From positions 40,274-104,273 of the forward strand of contig NZ_JAKRWF010000006.1 in the NCBI RefSeq assembly GCF_022352215.1: a stretch of 64,000 nt of DNA, in the 5' to 3' direction. The notes under the pieces were generated by a model that saw only the letters and a list, made by a program, of their open reading frames with translations, was not told where the DNA came from and did no database searches. Shown here piece after piece: positions 35,691 to 43,602 of the stretch (position 1 is its first letter; each line of letters begins with the position of its first letter). The stretch comes from Flavihumibacter cheonanensis (GTDB lineage: Bacteria > Bacteroidota > Bacteroidia > Chitinophagales > Chitinophagaceae). The position numbers and the translations under genes are program-made.

Positions 35691-36562
35691 TTAACTTCAA
35701 TTTGAATGTTGTCCTCAAAATGCTTCGGATCAAATGGGAAAAAGAGCAGTGTGGCTTTTGATTGTCTTCCTTCATTTGAAATAAAGAGATCTCCATTTGG
35801 GGCAAAGCAAAGACCTTCCGGTTGTTGAAACAGGTCGGGATTCAATCCAACTACTGATTCCGGTTGTCCCTCCCTGTTACAGACGGCCAGTAGTTTGGCA
35901 GTTGAGGATAGCATATACAACTTACCGGTAATGGGATGAAACGCTGCTGCGGAAGGCTGAAATTCAATCGTATCGTCTTTGGCAAGCCTACGAAAAACAT
36001 CCCATACTATTTGTATCACTGGCTGTTCTTCCAGTAGGTGCGTGTTCAGGTTAAATGCCCATCCGAAAACAACGGGTTCTGTTTGACCGCAGTTCTTACA
36101 AAATAGCAATAGTCGGTTCTGCTCCTGGTCATAGGCAATGCTTTCGAATTCTGTGTATTTACTAAAGCTCAGCGGGTAATCTGCCAGAAGTTTTCCATTT
36201 CGTCCGTCAAGCAGAAAAAGGCTGCCATCACTTCTTAGCACATAATATCCTTCTGGTGTTCGGACGATGTCTTCATAATCACCTTTTTCTCCAAAACTCA
36301 GGGTATTGATTTTACCTGAAGCTGTGGTGAGCACGAATAGTTTTCCCTGTTCATCGTTTATGGCAACCAATTGGTTATTGTTGTGAAAACTGATTCCCGA
36401 TATTTCGCGAAGAGGTTTCTTAAGGAAGAGTGTATGGGAAGGCTGATTCGGATAACCTGGCAAGGCTGGCACAAAACAAACACCGCTCAGTTGATTACAG
36501 GATAAAAAGCCTGTTACAACCAGCAGCCATAAAAAACTATTCCAGGTAAAGCGGAGGAACAT
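35687..36562 (-). CDS. beta-propeller lipoprotein (SdiA-regulated/phytase-like)
   Basis: A 291-residue lipoprotein (lipobox FLSC, Cys22). The body is a repeating beta structure with motifs REISGISFHNNN, EFESIAYDQEQNRLLLFCK, AAFHPITGKLYML and QPEGLCFAPNGDLFISNEG, the spacing of SdiA-regulated-type propellers, a group related to esterase/phytase-like propellers. The stop overlaps the start of the phosphoesterase/Omp85 fusion gene by ATGA, which suggests that both products are made together and work at the outer membrane. The ligand is unknown. Confidence 0.75.
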   Translation of the reverse strand: MFLRFTWNSFLWLLVVTGFLSCNQLSGVCFVPALPGYPNQPSHTLFLKKPLREISGISFHNNNQLVAINDEQGKLFVLTTASGKINTLSFGEKGDYEDIVRTPEGYYVLRSDGSLFLLDGRNGKLLADYPLSFSKYTEFESIAYDQEQNRLLLFCKNCGQTEPVVFGWAFNLNTHLLEEQPVIQIVWDVFRRLAKDDTIEFQPSAAAFHPITGKLYMLSSTAKLLAVCNREGQPESVVGLNPDLFQQPEGLCFAPNGDLFISNEGRQSKATLLFFPFDPKHFEDNIQIEVK

Positions 36563-36630
36563 AACTGCAAGTTAGTTTGACCTGAGATTCAATGCTTGAT
36601 TTGCGTTAATTTAGTTTAATAAACAGTTAC

Positions 36631-37869
36631 ATGGAAGCATACGCGGGCATTCTGGATAAGGCTGCTAACCAGGTTCGGCAACATTTTGAAAAAAACGTTC
36701 CGTCAACGCTTTATTTTCATGATCTCCACCATACACTACAGGTAGTTGATGCTTCCAGCCAGATGGCTGCAGCTATGCAGCTTCCGGAGGAAGACTGGCT
36801 GGCTTTACTGCTGGCTGCCTGGTTTCATGATACTGGGTATAGTTCAGCCTATGAGGGGCATGAAAAATCCAGTGTGGAAATTGCCCGTAAATTTTGCAAA
36901 GAGGAGGGATTGTCAGAAACCCTAATAGCTAAAATGAGTTCCTGTATTCTGGCTACAAGCATGCCTCAGTCGCCGGTCAGTCCTATTGAACAGATCATCT
37001 GTGATGCTGATATGGCGCATCTTGGCTCCGCCCACTACCCGGAGGAAAGTAAATTACTCAGAAAGGAAATCAATACGGTCTTTAATAAAGACATTAGTAA
37101 AAAAGCGTGGCGAAGAACAAATATTCGGTTTCTTCAGGAGCATCGGTATTTTACGGAATATGCGCGTACTCATTTTGAGCCGGTTAAACAGGCGCATTTA
37201 AATGCATTGCTCGATAAGGAAGCAGCTGCTAAAGGAGAAACTGTTGAAACCCCGGTAGGTACTATTGAAGATGTGCCTGCATCGGAGTCAACCAGTATTG
37301 AAAAGGAAAAGAAACTGGTTGATAAGACCAGTCAATCGCGAACAGACAGGGGAATTGCTACGATGTTCCGTATCATGAGTGAAAATCATGTGAGCCTTAG
37401 TCAAATGGCAGATAGCAAAGCCAATATTATGATCTCGGTAAATACCATTGTGTTATCTATACTGGTTTCTGTTTTATTGGGAAAATTGCAATATTACCCG
37501 CAGTTTATTCTGCCTACAGCTATACTGGCATTGGTTTGCCTGACAGCTGTAATCTTTGCCATACGCGCAACCCGCCCAACGGTAACGGGGGGTGTTTTTA
37601 CGGAAGAAGACATTCGTCAGAAAAAGGCCAACCTCCTGTTCTTTGGCAATTTTTTTAAAATGGATCTGAAGGAATACGAATGGGGTATGAAAGAAATGAT
37701 GAACGATAGTGAGTATCTGTACGATAGTATGATAAAAGATATTTATTACCTCGGTAAAGTGCTGGCCAGGAAATATCATTATTTACGTATTTCCTATAAT
37801 GTATTTATGTATGGCCTGGTGGTAGCGGTTCTTTCTTTTGCAATTGCCAGTTTTATAGGAATGAAATAA
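36631..37869 (+). CDS. HD-domain phosphohydrolase fused to a Pycsar-effector-like (DUF5706) membrane domain
   Basis: A 412-residue protein. Residues 25-190 form an HD domain with H34, H66-D67 and D125/D127 as likely metal ligands. After an acidic linker (200-240) comes the DISENHVSLSQMADSKAN-type region (MSENHVSLSQMADSKAN at 249-265) and membrane segments at about 266-284, 289-311 and 390-409. This C-terminal part matches the membrane effector domain of the Pycsar antiphage type (PycTM, DUF5706). No cyclase or other defence gene is adjacent. A FUSC transporter gene follows 12 bases later. The natural nucleotide, if any, is unknown. Confidence 0.8.
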   Translation: MEAYAGILDKAANQVRQHFEKNVPSTLYFHDLHHTLQVVDASSQMAAAMQLPEEDWLALLLAAWFHDTGYSSAYEGHEKSSVEIARKFCKEEGLSETLIAKMSSCILATSMPQSPVSPIEQIICDADMAHLGSAHYPEESKLLRKEINTVFNKDISKKAWRRTNIRFLQEHRYFTEYARTHFEPVKQAHLNALLDKEAAAKGETVETPVGTIEDVPASESTSIEKEKKLVDKTSQSRTDRGIATMFRIMSENHVSLSQMADSKANIMISVNTIVLSILVSVLLGKLQYYPQFILPTAILALVCLTAVIFAIRATRPTVTGGVFTEEDIRQKKANLLFFGNFFKMDLKEYEWGMKEMMNDSEYLYDSMIKDIYYLGKVLARKYHYLRISYNVFMYGLVVAVLSFAIASFIGMK

Positions 37870-37881
37870 CCCGGTAAATCT

Positions 37882-40110
37882 ATGATTGAATACATCCGGG
37901 AATATAAAAAATACAGCAGTAGTTATTATGTATCAGAGGGCATTCGTACGACGGCGGGTGTGATGCTTCCAATCCTGACAGCCAGTTATTTTGGATATCT
38001 GGATGTTGGTATTGCACTCGGACTTGGTGCTCTTTGTGTAAGTATTGCGGATAATACCGGTCCTATTCATCACCGGGTAAACGGAATGATGGCGGCGCTT
38101 ATCCTGATCTTTATTTCCACGCTCATTACGGGCTTCTGCATGCCTTATCCCTGGTTACTGGCTGTGCTGATCGTTTTGATGGGCTTTTCCTATTCGATAA
38201 TTGGTGTGTATGGCGTACGTGCGGCTGCTGTTGGAGTAGCGGGCTTGTTGGTGATGATACTCAGTATTGATGAACGTTATACGAACTGGGAGGTGGTAAG
38301 AAATGCACTACTGGTAGCTGCCGGCGGTCTTTTTTATTTTACGATTAGCTTATTGTTATATCGTCTGCGTCCATATAAACTGATTGAGCAGGCTCTGGGT
38401 GACTCTCTGCTTTCCATGTCAGATTACTTGCGTACCCGCGCCGGCTTTTACGATGCACAGGTTGATTACGATAAAAATTATAAGGAAGTACTTGAGCAGC
38501 AGGTGCTGGTACACAATAAACAGAGCCTGGTTCGTGAAATGCTGTTTAAAACCCGTGATATTGTTCGCGAGTCTACGCATAAGAGCCGGATCCTGATGAT
38601 GATCTTCCTCGACAGTGTGGATCTGTTTGAACGGATCATGACATCCCAGCAGGACTATCGGCTATTGCATCAGCTGATGGACAACTCAGGATTGTTGCCG
38701 GCTTTTCAAACACAGATACGTCTCTTATCTGATGAACTGGAAAAAATCGGACTGGCTTTGCAGGAAGGCAGAATTTCCGAATCCAGAGAAGAGCTGGAGA
38801 GTTTGTTGAAAAAGCTGGAGGCAGAATTTGTGGAAGTGCGCAATGCTACGATGGATGATAGTAATATTGAGGGATTTGTAAGCCTGCGTCATATTCTGAA
38901 CAGTATTAAAGACATTCAGAGCAGAATTCTGACCATTCATCGTTATACCAGTTTTGATAAGAAAATCGGAGCTGCGTTTTCCCGAACTGTAGATTATACC
39001 AAATTTGTTTCACCCTCTGATTTTAATATCAAACTACTGACGAATAACCTCAGTATTCATTCTACTATTTTCCGTCATTCTGTTCGGGTAGCCTTATCCT
39101 TGCTGGCAGGTTATTTCCTGAGCAGGGTGCTGCCATTCGGACACGGGTATTGGATTTTATTGACCATCCTGGTTATTCTTAAGCCGGCCTATAGTTTAAC
39201 CAAACAACGGAATATTGAACGTTTAACAGGTACATTTTTCGGAGCGTTGCTTGGAGTTGGAATATTGTGGCTTATACGTGATGATCGGTTATTGGTAACT
39301 GTTATGATTATCGGAATGATAATCGCTTACAGCATGGTAAGGATTAAATACCTGGTTAGTGTTGTGGCAATGACAGCCTATATATTGATCGCTTTTCATT
39401 TTCTGAAGCCTGGTGATTTTTCTGAGGTATTGCGTGATCGCCTGATTGATACATTTGCAGGTTCGGTGATTGCCTTCATTGCAACATTTGCCATCCCTCC
39501 AAAATGGGAACATGAGCAGATCCAGGAGTTGCTGGAGGAAGCCATCGAAGCGAATGCACGTTATTTTGAAAGTATAAGCAGATTGTTTATTGGTGTTGCT
39601 CTGAGTAATGAAGTATATAAGCTCAGCAGGAAAGAAGCGTTTGTAAAGCTGGCCAACCTCTCTGATGCGTTTCAACGCATGCTGAACGAGCCCAAGCGTC
39701 AGCAAAAAAAAGTACAACTGGTTCACCAGATGGTAGTGAATAATCACATGCTTGCTTCACATATCGCAACTCTTTCCTCCTATCGGAAAATGGCAGAACG
39801 ATATGCTTCGGAAAAATTTCAACCCATTATTTCTGCTTCACTTCAGCATCTTCAAACAGCGGCTGAATTGGTAAAACAGCAGCCTTTGCCCAATGTTTTG
39901 CTGAGTGCCGAAGAGAATTTTGTTATCCGGGAGGAGCTCAAACAATTGCTGGAACTCCGGTTAAAGGAGTTGGCCGAGGGTGATATGGATACGGAGACCC
40001 GGCAACGGTTTTCGGAGTTGAAAACCATTGCCGATCAATTTGAGTATATAAATAAAATCAGTATTGAACTGGAGAAGCTCGCACAGCGGCTGCGGGAACG
40101 CACTGTTTAA
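37882..40110 (+). CDS. FUSC family membrane protein (YccS/YhfK-like)
   Basis: A 742-residue inner-membrane protein with two membrane bundles (about residues 18-165 and 395-525), each followed by a long cytoplasmic helical region. This duplicated layout is that of the fusaric-acid resistance/aromatic acid exporter (FUSC, YccS) family. The second bundle contains the family's FGHGYWILLTILVILKP segment. It starts 12 bases after the HD/effector gene, so the two are likely cotranscribed. The stop codon overlaps that of the convergent korA gene (shared TTAA). Confidence 0.88.
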   Translation: MIEYIREYKKYSSSYYVSEGIRTTAGVMLPILTASYFGYLDVGIALGLGALCVSIADNTGPIHHRVNGMMAALILIFISTLITGFCMPYPWLLAVLIVLMGFSYSIIGVYGVRAAAVGVAGLLVMILSIDERYTNWEVVRNALLVAAGGLFYFTISLLLYRLRPYKLIEQALGDSLLSMSDYLRTRAGFYDAQVDYDKNYKEVLEQQVLVHNKQSLVREMLFKTRDIVRESTHKSRILMMIFLDSVDLFERIMTSQQDYRLLHQLMDNSGLLPAFQTQIRLLSDELEKIGLALQEGRISESREELESLLKKLEAEFVEVRNATMDDSNIEGFVSLRHILNSIKDIQSRILTIHRYTSFDKKIGAAFSRTVDYTKFVSPSDFNIKLLTNNLSIHSTIFRHSVRVALSLLAGYFLSRVLPFGHGYWILLTILVILKPAYSLTKQRNIERLTGTFFGALLGVGILWLIRDDRLLVTVMIIGMIIAYSMVRIKYLVSVVAMTAYILIAFHFLKPGDFSEVLRDRLIDTFAGSVIAFIATFAIPPKWEHEQIQELLEEAIEANARYFESISRLFIGVALSNEVYKLSRKEAFVKLANLSDAFQRMLNEPKRQQKKVQLVHQMVVNNHMLASHIATLSSYRKMAERYASEKFQPIISASLQHLQTAAELVKQQPLPNVLLSAEENFVIREELKQLLELRLKELAEGDMDTETRQRFSELKTIADQFEYINKISIELEKLAQRLRERTV

Positions 40111-41969
40111 GCGGGAATGGTCATTCCCAACATGTCCTTCAATTTGATTACCAGTTCCGTTTTGGTAATAGGAACCCCCATAATCTTATTGTATCCTTTG
40201 GCATCCACCAGGTATTGATCACGAATGATTTTGATAAGTTGGCCATTGTTGATTTCCGGAATCAAAACCTGTTCAAAGTTTTTGATAATATCTCCGAGGT
40301 TTTTTGGAAAAGGACGGATATAACGGAGTTGGGCATGGCTTACTTCCTGTCCGGCTGCCTGTAATTCCTGCACTGCACTTTTTATGGCACCATAGGTTGA
40401 ACCCCAGCCGAGAACCAGGATCTTTCCTTTTTCCGGACCACTGTCGAGTTTTTGCTCGGGTATATAATCTGCGATTTTGTCCACTTTTTCCTGCCGGATT
40501 TTTACCATCAGTTGATGATTCTCCGGATCATAACTGATATTGCCGGTTATGTTTTGTTTTTCAAGTCCGCCTACCCGGTGTTCCAATCCAGGTGTGCCGG
40601 GAATAGCCCAGGGGCGAACCAGTTTTTCATCCCGCTGATAGGGCATGAACTTTTCTTCTCCATGACCCAGGTCTTTCTTGAAGTTTGTTTCGATGGGTGC
40701 CAGTTGATCACTGGTTGGAAATTTCCATGGTTCAGCACCATTAGCGATGTATCCATCACTTAAGAAAATAACTGGTGTCATGTGCTGAATGGAGATACGT
40801 ACTGCCTCATATACCGCAGCGAAACAATCACTGGGTGTGGAGGCAGAGATAACCGGCATTGGGCATTCTCCGTTTCTTCCATAATAGGCCTGGAGCAGAT
40901 CGCTTTGTTCGGTTTTGGTGGGCAGGCCGGTGGAAGGGCCACCACGCTGGATATTTATTATAACCAGTGGGATTTCAAGCATAACTGCAAGTCCCATGGC
41001 TTCTGTTTTTAGTGCCATACCCGGACCAGAAGTAGTAGTTACTCCCAGTGAGCCACCATAAGAAGCGCCAATAGCGGCTGTTATTCCCGCGATCTCATCT
41101 TCAGCCTGAAAAGTTCGTATGCCAAAGCTCTTGTGACGGCTCAACTCATGCAGAATGTCAGATGCTGGTGTAATGGGATAGGTTCCCAGGAACATGGGTA
41201 GGGATGCCTTTTGAGAGGCAGCGATCAGTCCGTATGCCAGGGCCTGATTTCCCATGATATTTCGATAAGACCCTGGTTCGATTTTGGCTTTTTCCACCTT
41301 ATATCGGGTGGTGAAAGTTTCTGTAGTATCTCCGTAGTTGTAACCAGCCTGAAGCGCTTTTATATTGCTGTTGAGGAGGTCTGGTTTTTTACCAAATTTA
41401 TCTTTGAGAAATTGAAGGCTGCTATCCATATCCCGGTTATACATCCAATACAAAAAACCTAGGACGAACATGTTTTTCGCTCGGTCTTTTTCCTTGGTTC
41501 CGAGTTGGAATTCTTTTAGGGCCTCGCGGGTCATCTTGGTTATATCCATTCGAATGACTTCATAATTAGCGAGACTATCATCTTCAATGGGATTTACTCC
41601 GTCAGGGTAGTTGGCGAGTCGCAGGTTTTTGGCGTCGAAGCCATCGGTGTTGACAATGATTTTACCACCCTTTTTCAGGGCTTTGAGATTGGTTTTCAAT
41701 GCTGCGGCATTCATCGCAACCAACACATCACATTCATCACCTGGTGTATAAACAGGGGTACTTGAAAACCGTAACTGGTAACCGCTTACACCTGGAATAG
41801 TTCCCTGAGGGGCCCGGATTTCCGCTGGAAAATCGGGAAAGGTGGCCAGGTCTATACCCAGTAAAGCCGTGTTGTTAGTGAATTGGGTACCAGTCAATTG
41901 CATGCCATCTCCACTGTCGCCTGCAAACTTTATAACTACCTCCGGAAGGAGCTCTTCTTTATGCATCAT
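40107..41969 (-). CDS. korA: 2-oxoglutarate (2-oxoacid):ferredoxin oxidoreductase subunit alpha
   Basis: A 620-residue gamma-alpha fused subunit of a 2-oxoacid:acceptor oxidoreductase, most like KorA, which converts 2-oxoglutarate and CoA to succinyl-CoA. The N-terminal gamma domain (FAGDSGDGMQLTG, residues 13-190) precedes the pyrimidine-binding alpha domain (GNQALAYGLIAAS, GTYPITPASDI, TTSGPGMALKTEA, QRGGPSTGLPT). The beta subunit gene korB, normally next door, is not adjacent and not in the window. The start is either of two consecutive ATGs, with a TACCTTTG box only 4 bases upstream. Confidence 0.9.
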   Translation of the reverse strand: MMHKEELLPEVVIKFAGDSGDGMQLTGTQFTNNTALLGIDLATFPDFPAEIRAPQGTIPGVSGYQLRFSSTPVYTPGDECDVLVAMNAAALKTNLKALKKGGKIIVNTDGFDAKNLRLANYPDGVNPIEDDSLANYEVIRMDITKMTREALKEFQLGTKEKDRAKNMFVLGFLYWMYNRDMDSSLQFLKDKFGKKPDLLNSNIKALQAGYNYGDTTETFTTRYKVEKAKIEPGSYRNIMGNQALAYGLIAASQKASLPMFLGTYPITPASDILHELSRHKSFGIRTFQAEDEIAGITAAIGASYGGSLGVTTTSGPGMALKTEAMGLAVMLEIPLVIINIQRGGPSTGLPTKTEQSDLLQAYYGRNGECPMPVISASTPSDCFAAVYEAVRISIQHMTPVIFLSDGYIANGAEPWKFPTSDQLAPIETNFKKDLGHGEEKFMPYQRDEKLVRPWAIPGTPGLEHRVGGLEKQNITGNISYDPENHQLMVKIRQEKVDKIADYIPEQKLDSGPEKGKILVLGWGSTYGAIKSAVQELQAAGQEVSHAQLRYIRPFPKNLGDIIKNFEQVLIPEINNGQLIKIIRDQYLVDAKGYNKIMGVPITKTELVIKLKDMLGMTIPA

Positions 41970-41973
41970 GGTG

Positions 41974-41981
41974 CAAAGGTA
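41974..41981 (-). promoter_or_regulatory. minus-7 box of korA, almost touching the start codon
   Basis: On the minus strand this is TACCTTTG, an exact TAnnTTTG match, ending 4 bases before the first ATG. With the usual spacing, transcription would begin within one or two bases of the start codon. The minus-33 region lies in a purine repeat and shows no TTTG. Confidence 0.5.
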
Positions 41982-42028
41982 AGGAAAGGAAGAATGGAAG
42001 AATGGAAGATGGAGGAATGGAAGATGGG
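41982..42028 (+). repeat. GGAAGAT-type purine-rich repeat, copy 2
   Basis: Units GGAAGAAT, GGAAGAAT, GGAAGAT, GGAGGAAT, GGAAGAT fill the space between the gldA stop and the korA promoter box. This is the purest of the three copies (others at 14480 and 62126). Confidence 0.75.
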
Positions 42029-42937
42029 TTAAGAACTAGTAAGGGAGCGGAACACATCTTCCAGGCTTTGGTCGCTGCTTTGGAGAGAAACGATGTTCAG
42101 GTTTTGTTCAACGCTGAGGGCCAAGAGTTGTTTTTTTGCTTCTACGGGATCGGCTGCTTCCAATTGCCATTCAAATGCATTGATCTTCTGTAATTCTTTC
42201 AGGCTGGTAACCGCTCTTTCCAGCCATTGAGCTTCGAGGGCCTCTTTGAATTGAACACGAATCACTGGTTTGCTGTGGCTGGACTGAAGGTCTTTCAAAT
42301 TGTTATCGGCGATAAGATTCCCCTTATTTATGATGATCACCCGGCTACAGACAGCTTCTACTTCCTGCAGGATATGAGTGGAAAAGAGGATGGTTTTTTG
42401 GGCTCCTAGTGAACGGATGACTTCCCGTATTTCTATTATCTGATTGGGATCCAGACCAGTGGTGGGTTCATCCAGAATCAATACTTCCGGATCATGGATC
42501 AAAGCTGCCGCCAGTCCAACCCGTTGTTTATAACCTTTGGAAAGCTGTCCAATTTTTTTATGACTCTCCGGTGTTAATCCGACCTGTGTGATAACGGTAT
42601 TGATGCGACCTTTTTTATCGGCTATACCATGCACTTCCGCCATAAATTGAAGGTATTCCCGCACATACATATCATAATAGAGTGGGTTGGATTCAGGCAG
42701 GTAACCGATCCTGGATTTGGTAGCGAGGGGGTCTTTTGTGACATCCATACCAGCAATCAGGGCGGTGCCACCATCGGGCTGCAGGTAACCGGTAAGTATT
42801 TTCATAGTAGTGGATTTCCCGGCACCATTTGGGCCGAGAAATCCAACTATTTCTCCCTGATTTACAGAGAAGGAGATATTATTGACAGCTGTTTGCTGAC
42901 CATAAACTTTCTTGAGAGACTGAACCGCGATTGACAT
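42029..42937 (-). CDS. gldA: gliding motility ABC transporter ATP-binding protein GldA
   Basis: A 302-residue ABC ATPase with Walker A GPNGAGKST, signature LSKGYKQR, Walker B LILDEPT and H-loop STHIL, followed by a 70-residue C-terminal domain. The sequence (MSIAVQSLKKVYGQQTAVNN, PLYYDMYVREYL) is characteristic of GldA, which with GldF and GldG forms an ABC transporter needed for gliding in Flavobacterium. gldF and gldG are not in the window. It has its own TAGGTTTG box 7 bases upstream, separating it from the carbonic anhydrase gene. Confidence 0.87.
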   Translation of the reverse strand: MSIAVQSLKKVYGQQTAVNNISFSVNQGEIVGFLGPNGAGKSTTMKILTGYLQPDGGTALIAGMDVTKDPLATKSRIGYLPESNPLYYDMYVREYLQFMAEVHGIADKKGRINTVITQVGLTPESHKKIGQLSKGYKQRVGLAAALIHDPEVLILDEPTTGLDPNQIIEIREVIRSLGAQKTILFSTHILQEVEAVCSRVIIINKGNLIADNNLKDLQSSHSKPVIRVQFKEALEAQWLERAVTSLKELQKINAFEWQLEAADPVEAKKQLLALSVEQNLNIVSLQSSDQSLEDVFRSLTSS

Positions 42938-42944
42938 AGTTCAA

Positions 42945-42952
42945 CAAACCTA
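42945..42952 (-). promoter_or_regulatory. minus-7 box of gldA
   Basis: On the minus strand this is TAGGTTTG, an exact TAnnTTTG match, ending 7 bases before the ATG; the expected leader is about 4 nt. It lies in the 20-base gap behind the carbonic anhydrase gene, so gldA can be transcribed independently. Confidence 0.5.
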
Positions 42953-42957
42953 CAGAA

Positions 42958-43590
42958 TTATAAGTCATCATACTCATAGATGCTGTCAATATGTGTATTG
43001 GCCGGCATTTCGAATACAGGTTTGATCAAGCCGTCTTTTAGTCCGTATACCCAACCATGCAGATGCGGTTGCTGGTTATATTTCCAGGCTTTCTGGATGA
43101 TGGATGTTTTAGCGAGATTCATTACTCCTTCAATCACATTAAGTTCTACCAGGCGATTGGTTCTTTGATCCTCATCAGCGATGGCATCGATTTCATCCCG
43201 GTGGAATCGGTAAACATCTTTAATGTTCCTGAGCCATTTATTGATGATTCCAAAATTATGTTGGGTCATCGCTGCTTTTACGCCACCACAACCATAATGA
43301 CCACAAACGATCACATGTTTAACTTTCAGATGAACCACGGCATATTCGAGTACACTTAACAGATTCAAATCAGTGTGCACCACCATGTTGGCGATATTTC
43401 TGTGTACGAAGATCTCACCCGGCTGTGTGTTGGTAATCTCATTAGCAGGCACCCGGCTATCGCTGCAACCGATCCAAAGGAAATCCGGACGCTGAATATT
43501 CTCCAGCCGTTTGAAAAAATCCGGATCTTCTTCCACCGTTTCTGCTGCCCATGCTTTGTTTTCAAGTAAGAGTTTTTCGTATTGTTTCAT
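42958..43590 (-). CDS. beta-class carbonic anhydrase
   Basis: Zinc enzyme that interconverts CO2 and bicarbonate, 210 residues. The zinc ligands are C42 and D44 (CSDSRVP), H98 and C101 (HYGCGG), all present. The closest relatives by motif are the Can-type cytosolic enzymes. It lies 12 bases downstream of a SulP anion transporter gene in the same direction, a pairing that suggests bicarbonate uptake and conversion for carboxylation reactions. Confidence 0.94.
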   Translation of the reverse strand: MKQYEKLLLENKAWAAETVEEDPDFFKRLENIQRPDFLWIGCSDSRVPANEITNTQPGEIFVHRNIANMVVHTDLNLLSVLEYAVVHLKVKHVIVCGHYGCGGVKAAMTQHNFGIINKWLRNIKDVYRFHRDEIDAIADEDQRTNRLVELNVIEGVMNLAKTSIIQKAWKYNQQPHLHGWVYGLKDGLIKPVFEMPANTHIDSIYEYDDL

Positions 43591-43602
43591 GTTAACTGAT
43601 TT

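Noticed and set aside
36631..40110. A complete Pycsar or CBASS antiphage operon
   Set aside because: No adenylate/uridylate cyclase, CD-NTase, ubiquitin-like or helicase gene is adjacent. The neighbours are housekeeping genes, so only the effector-like domain is claimed.
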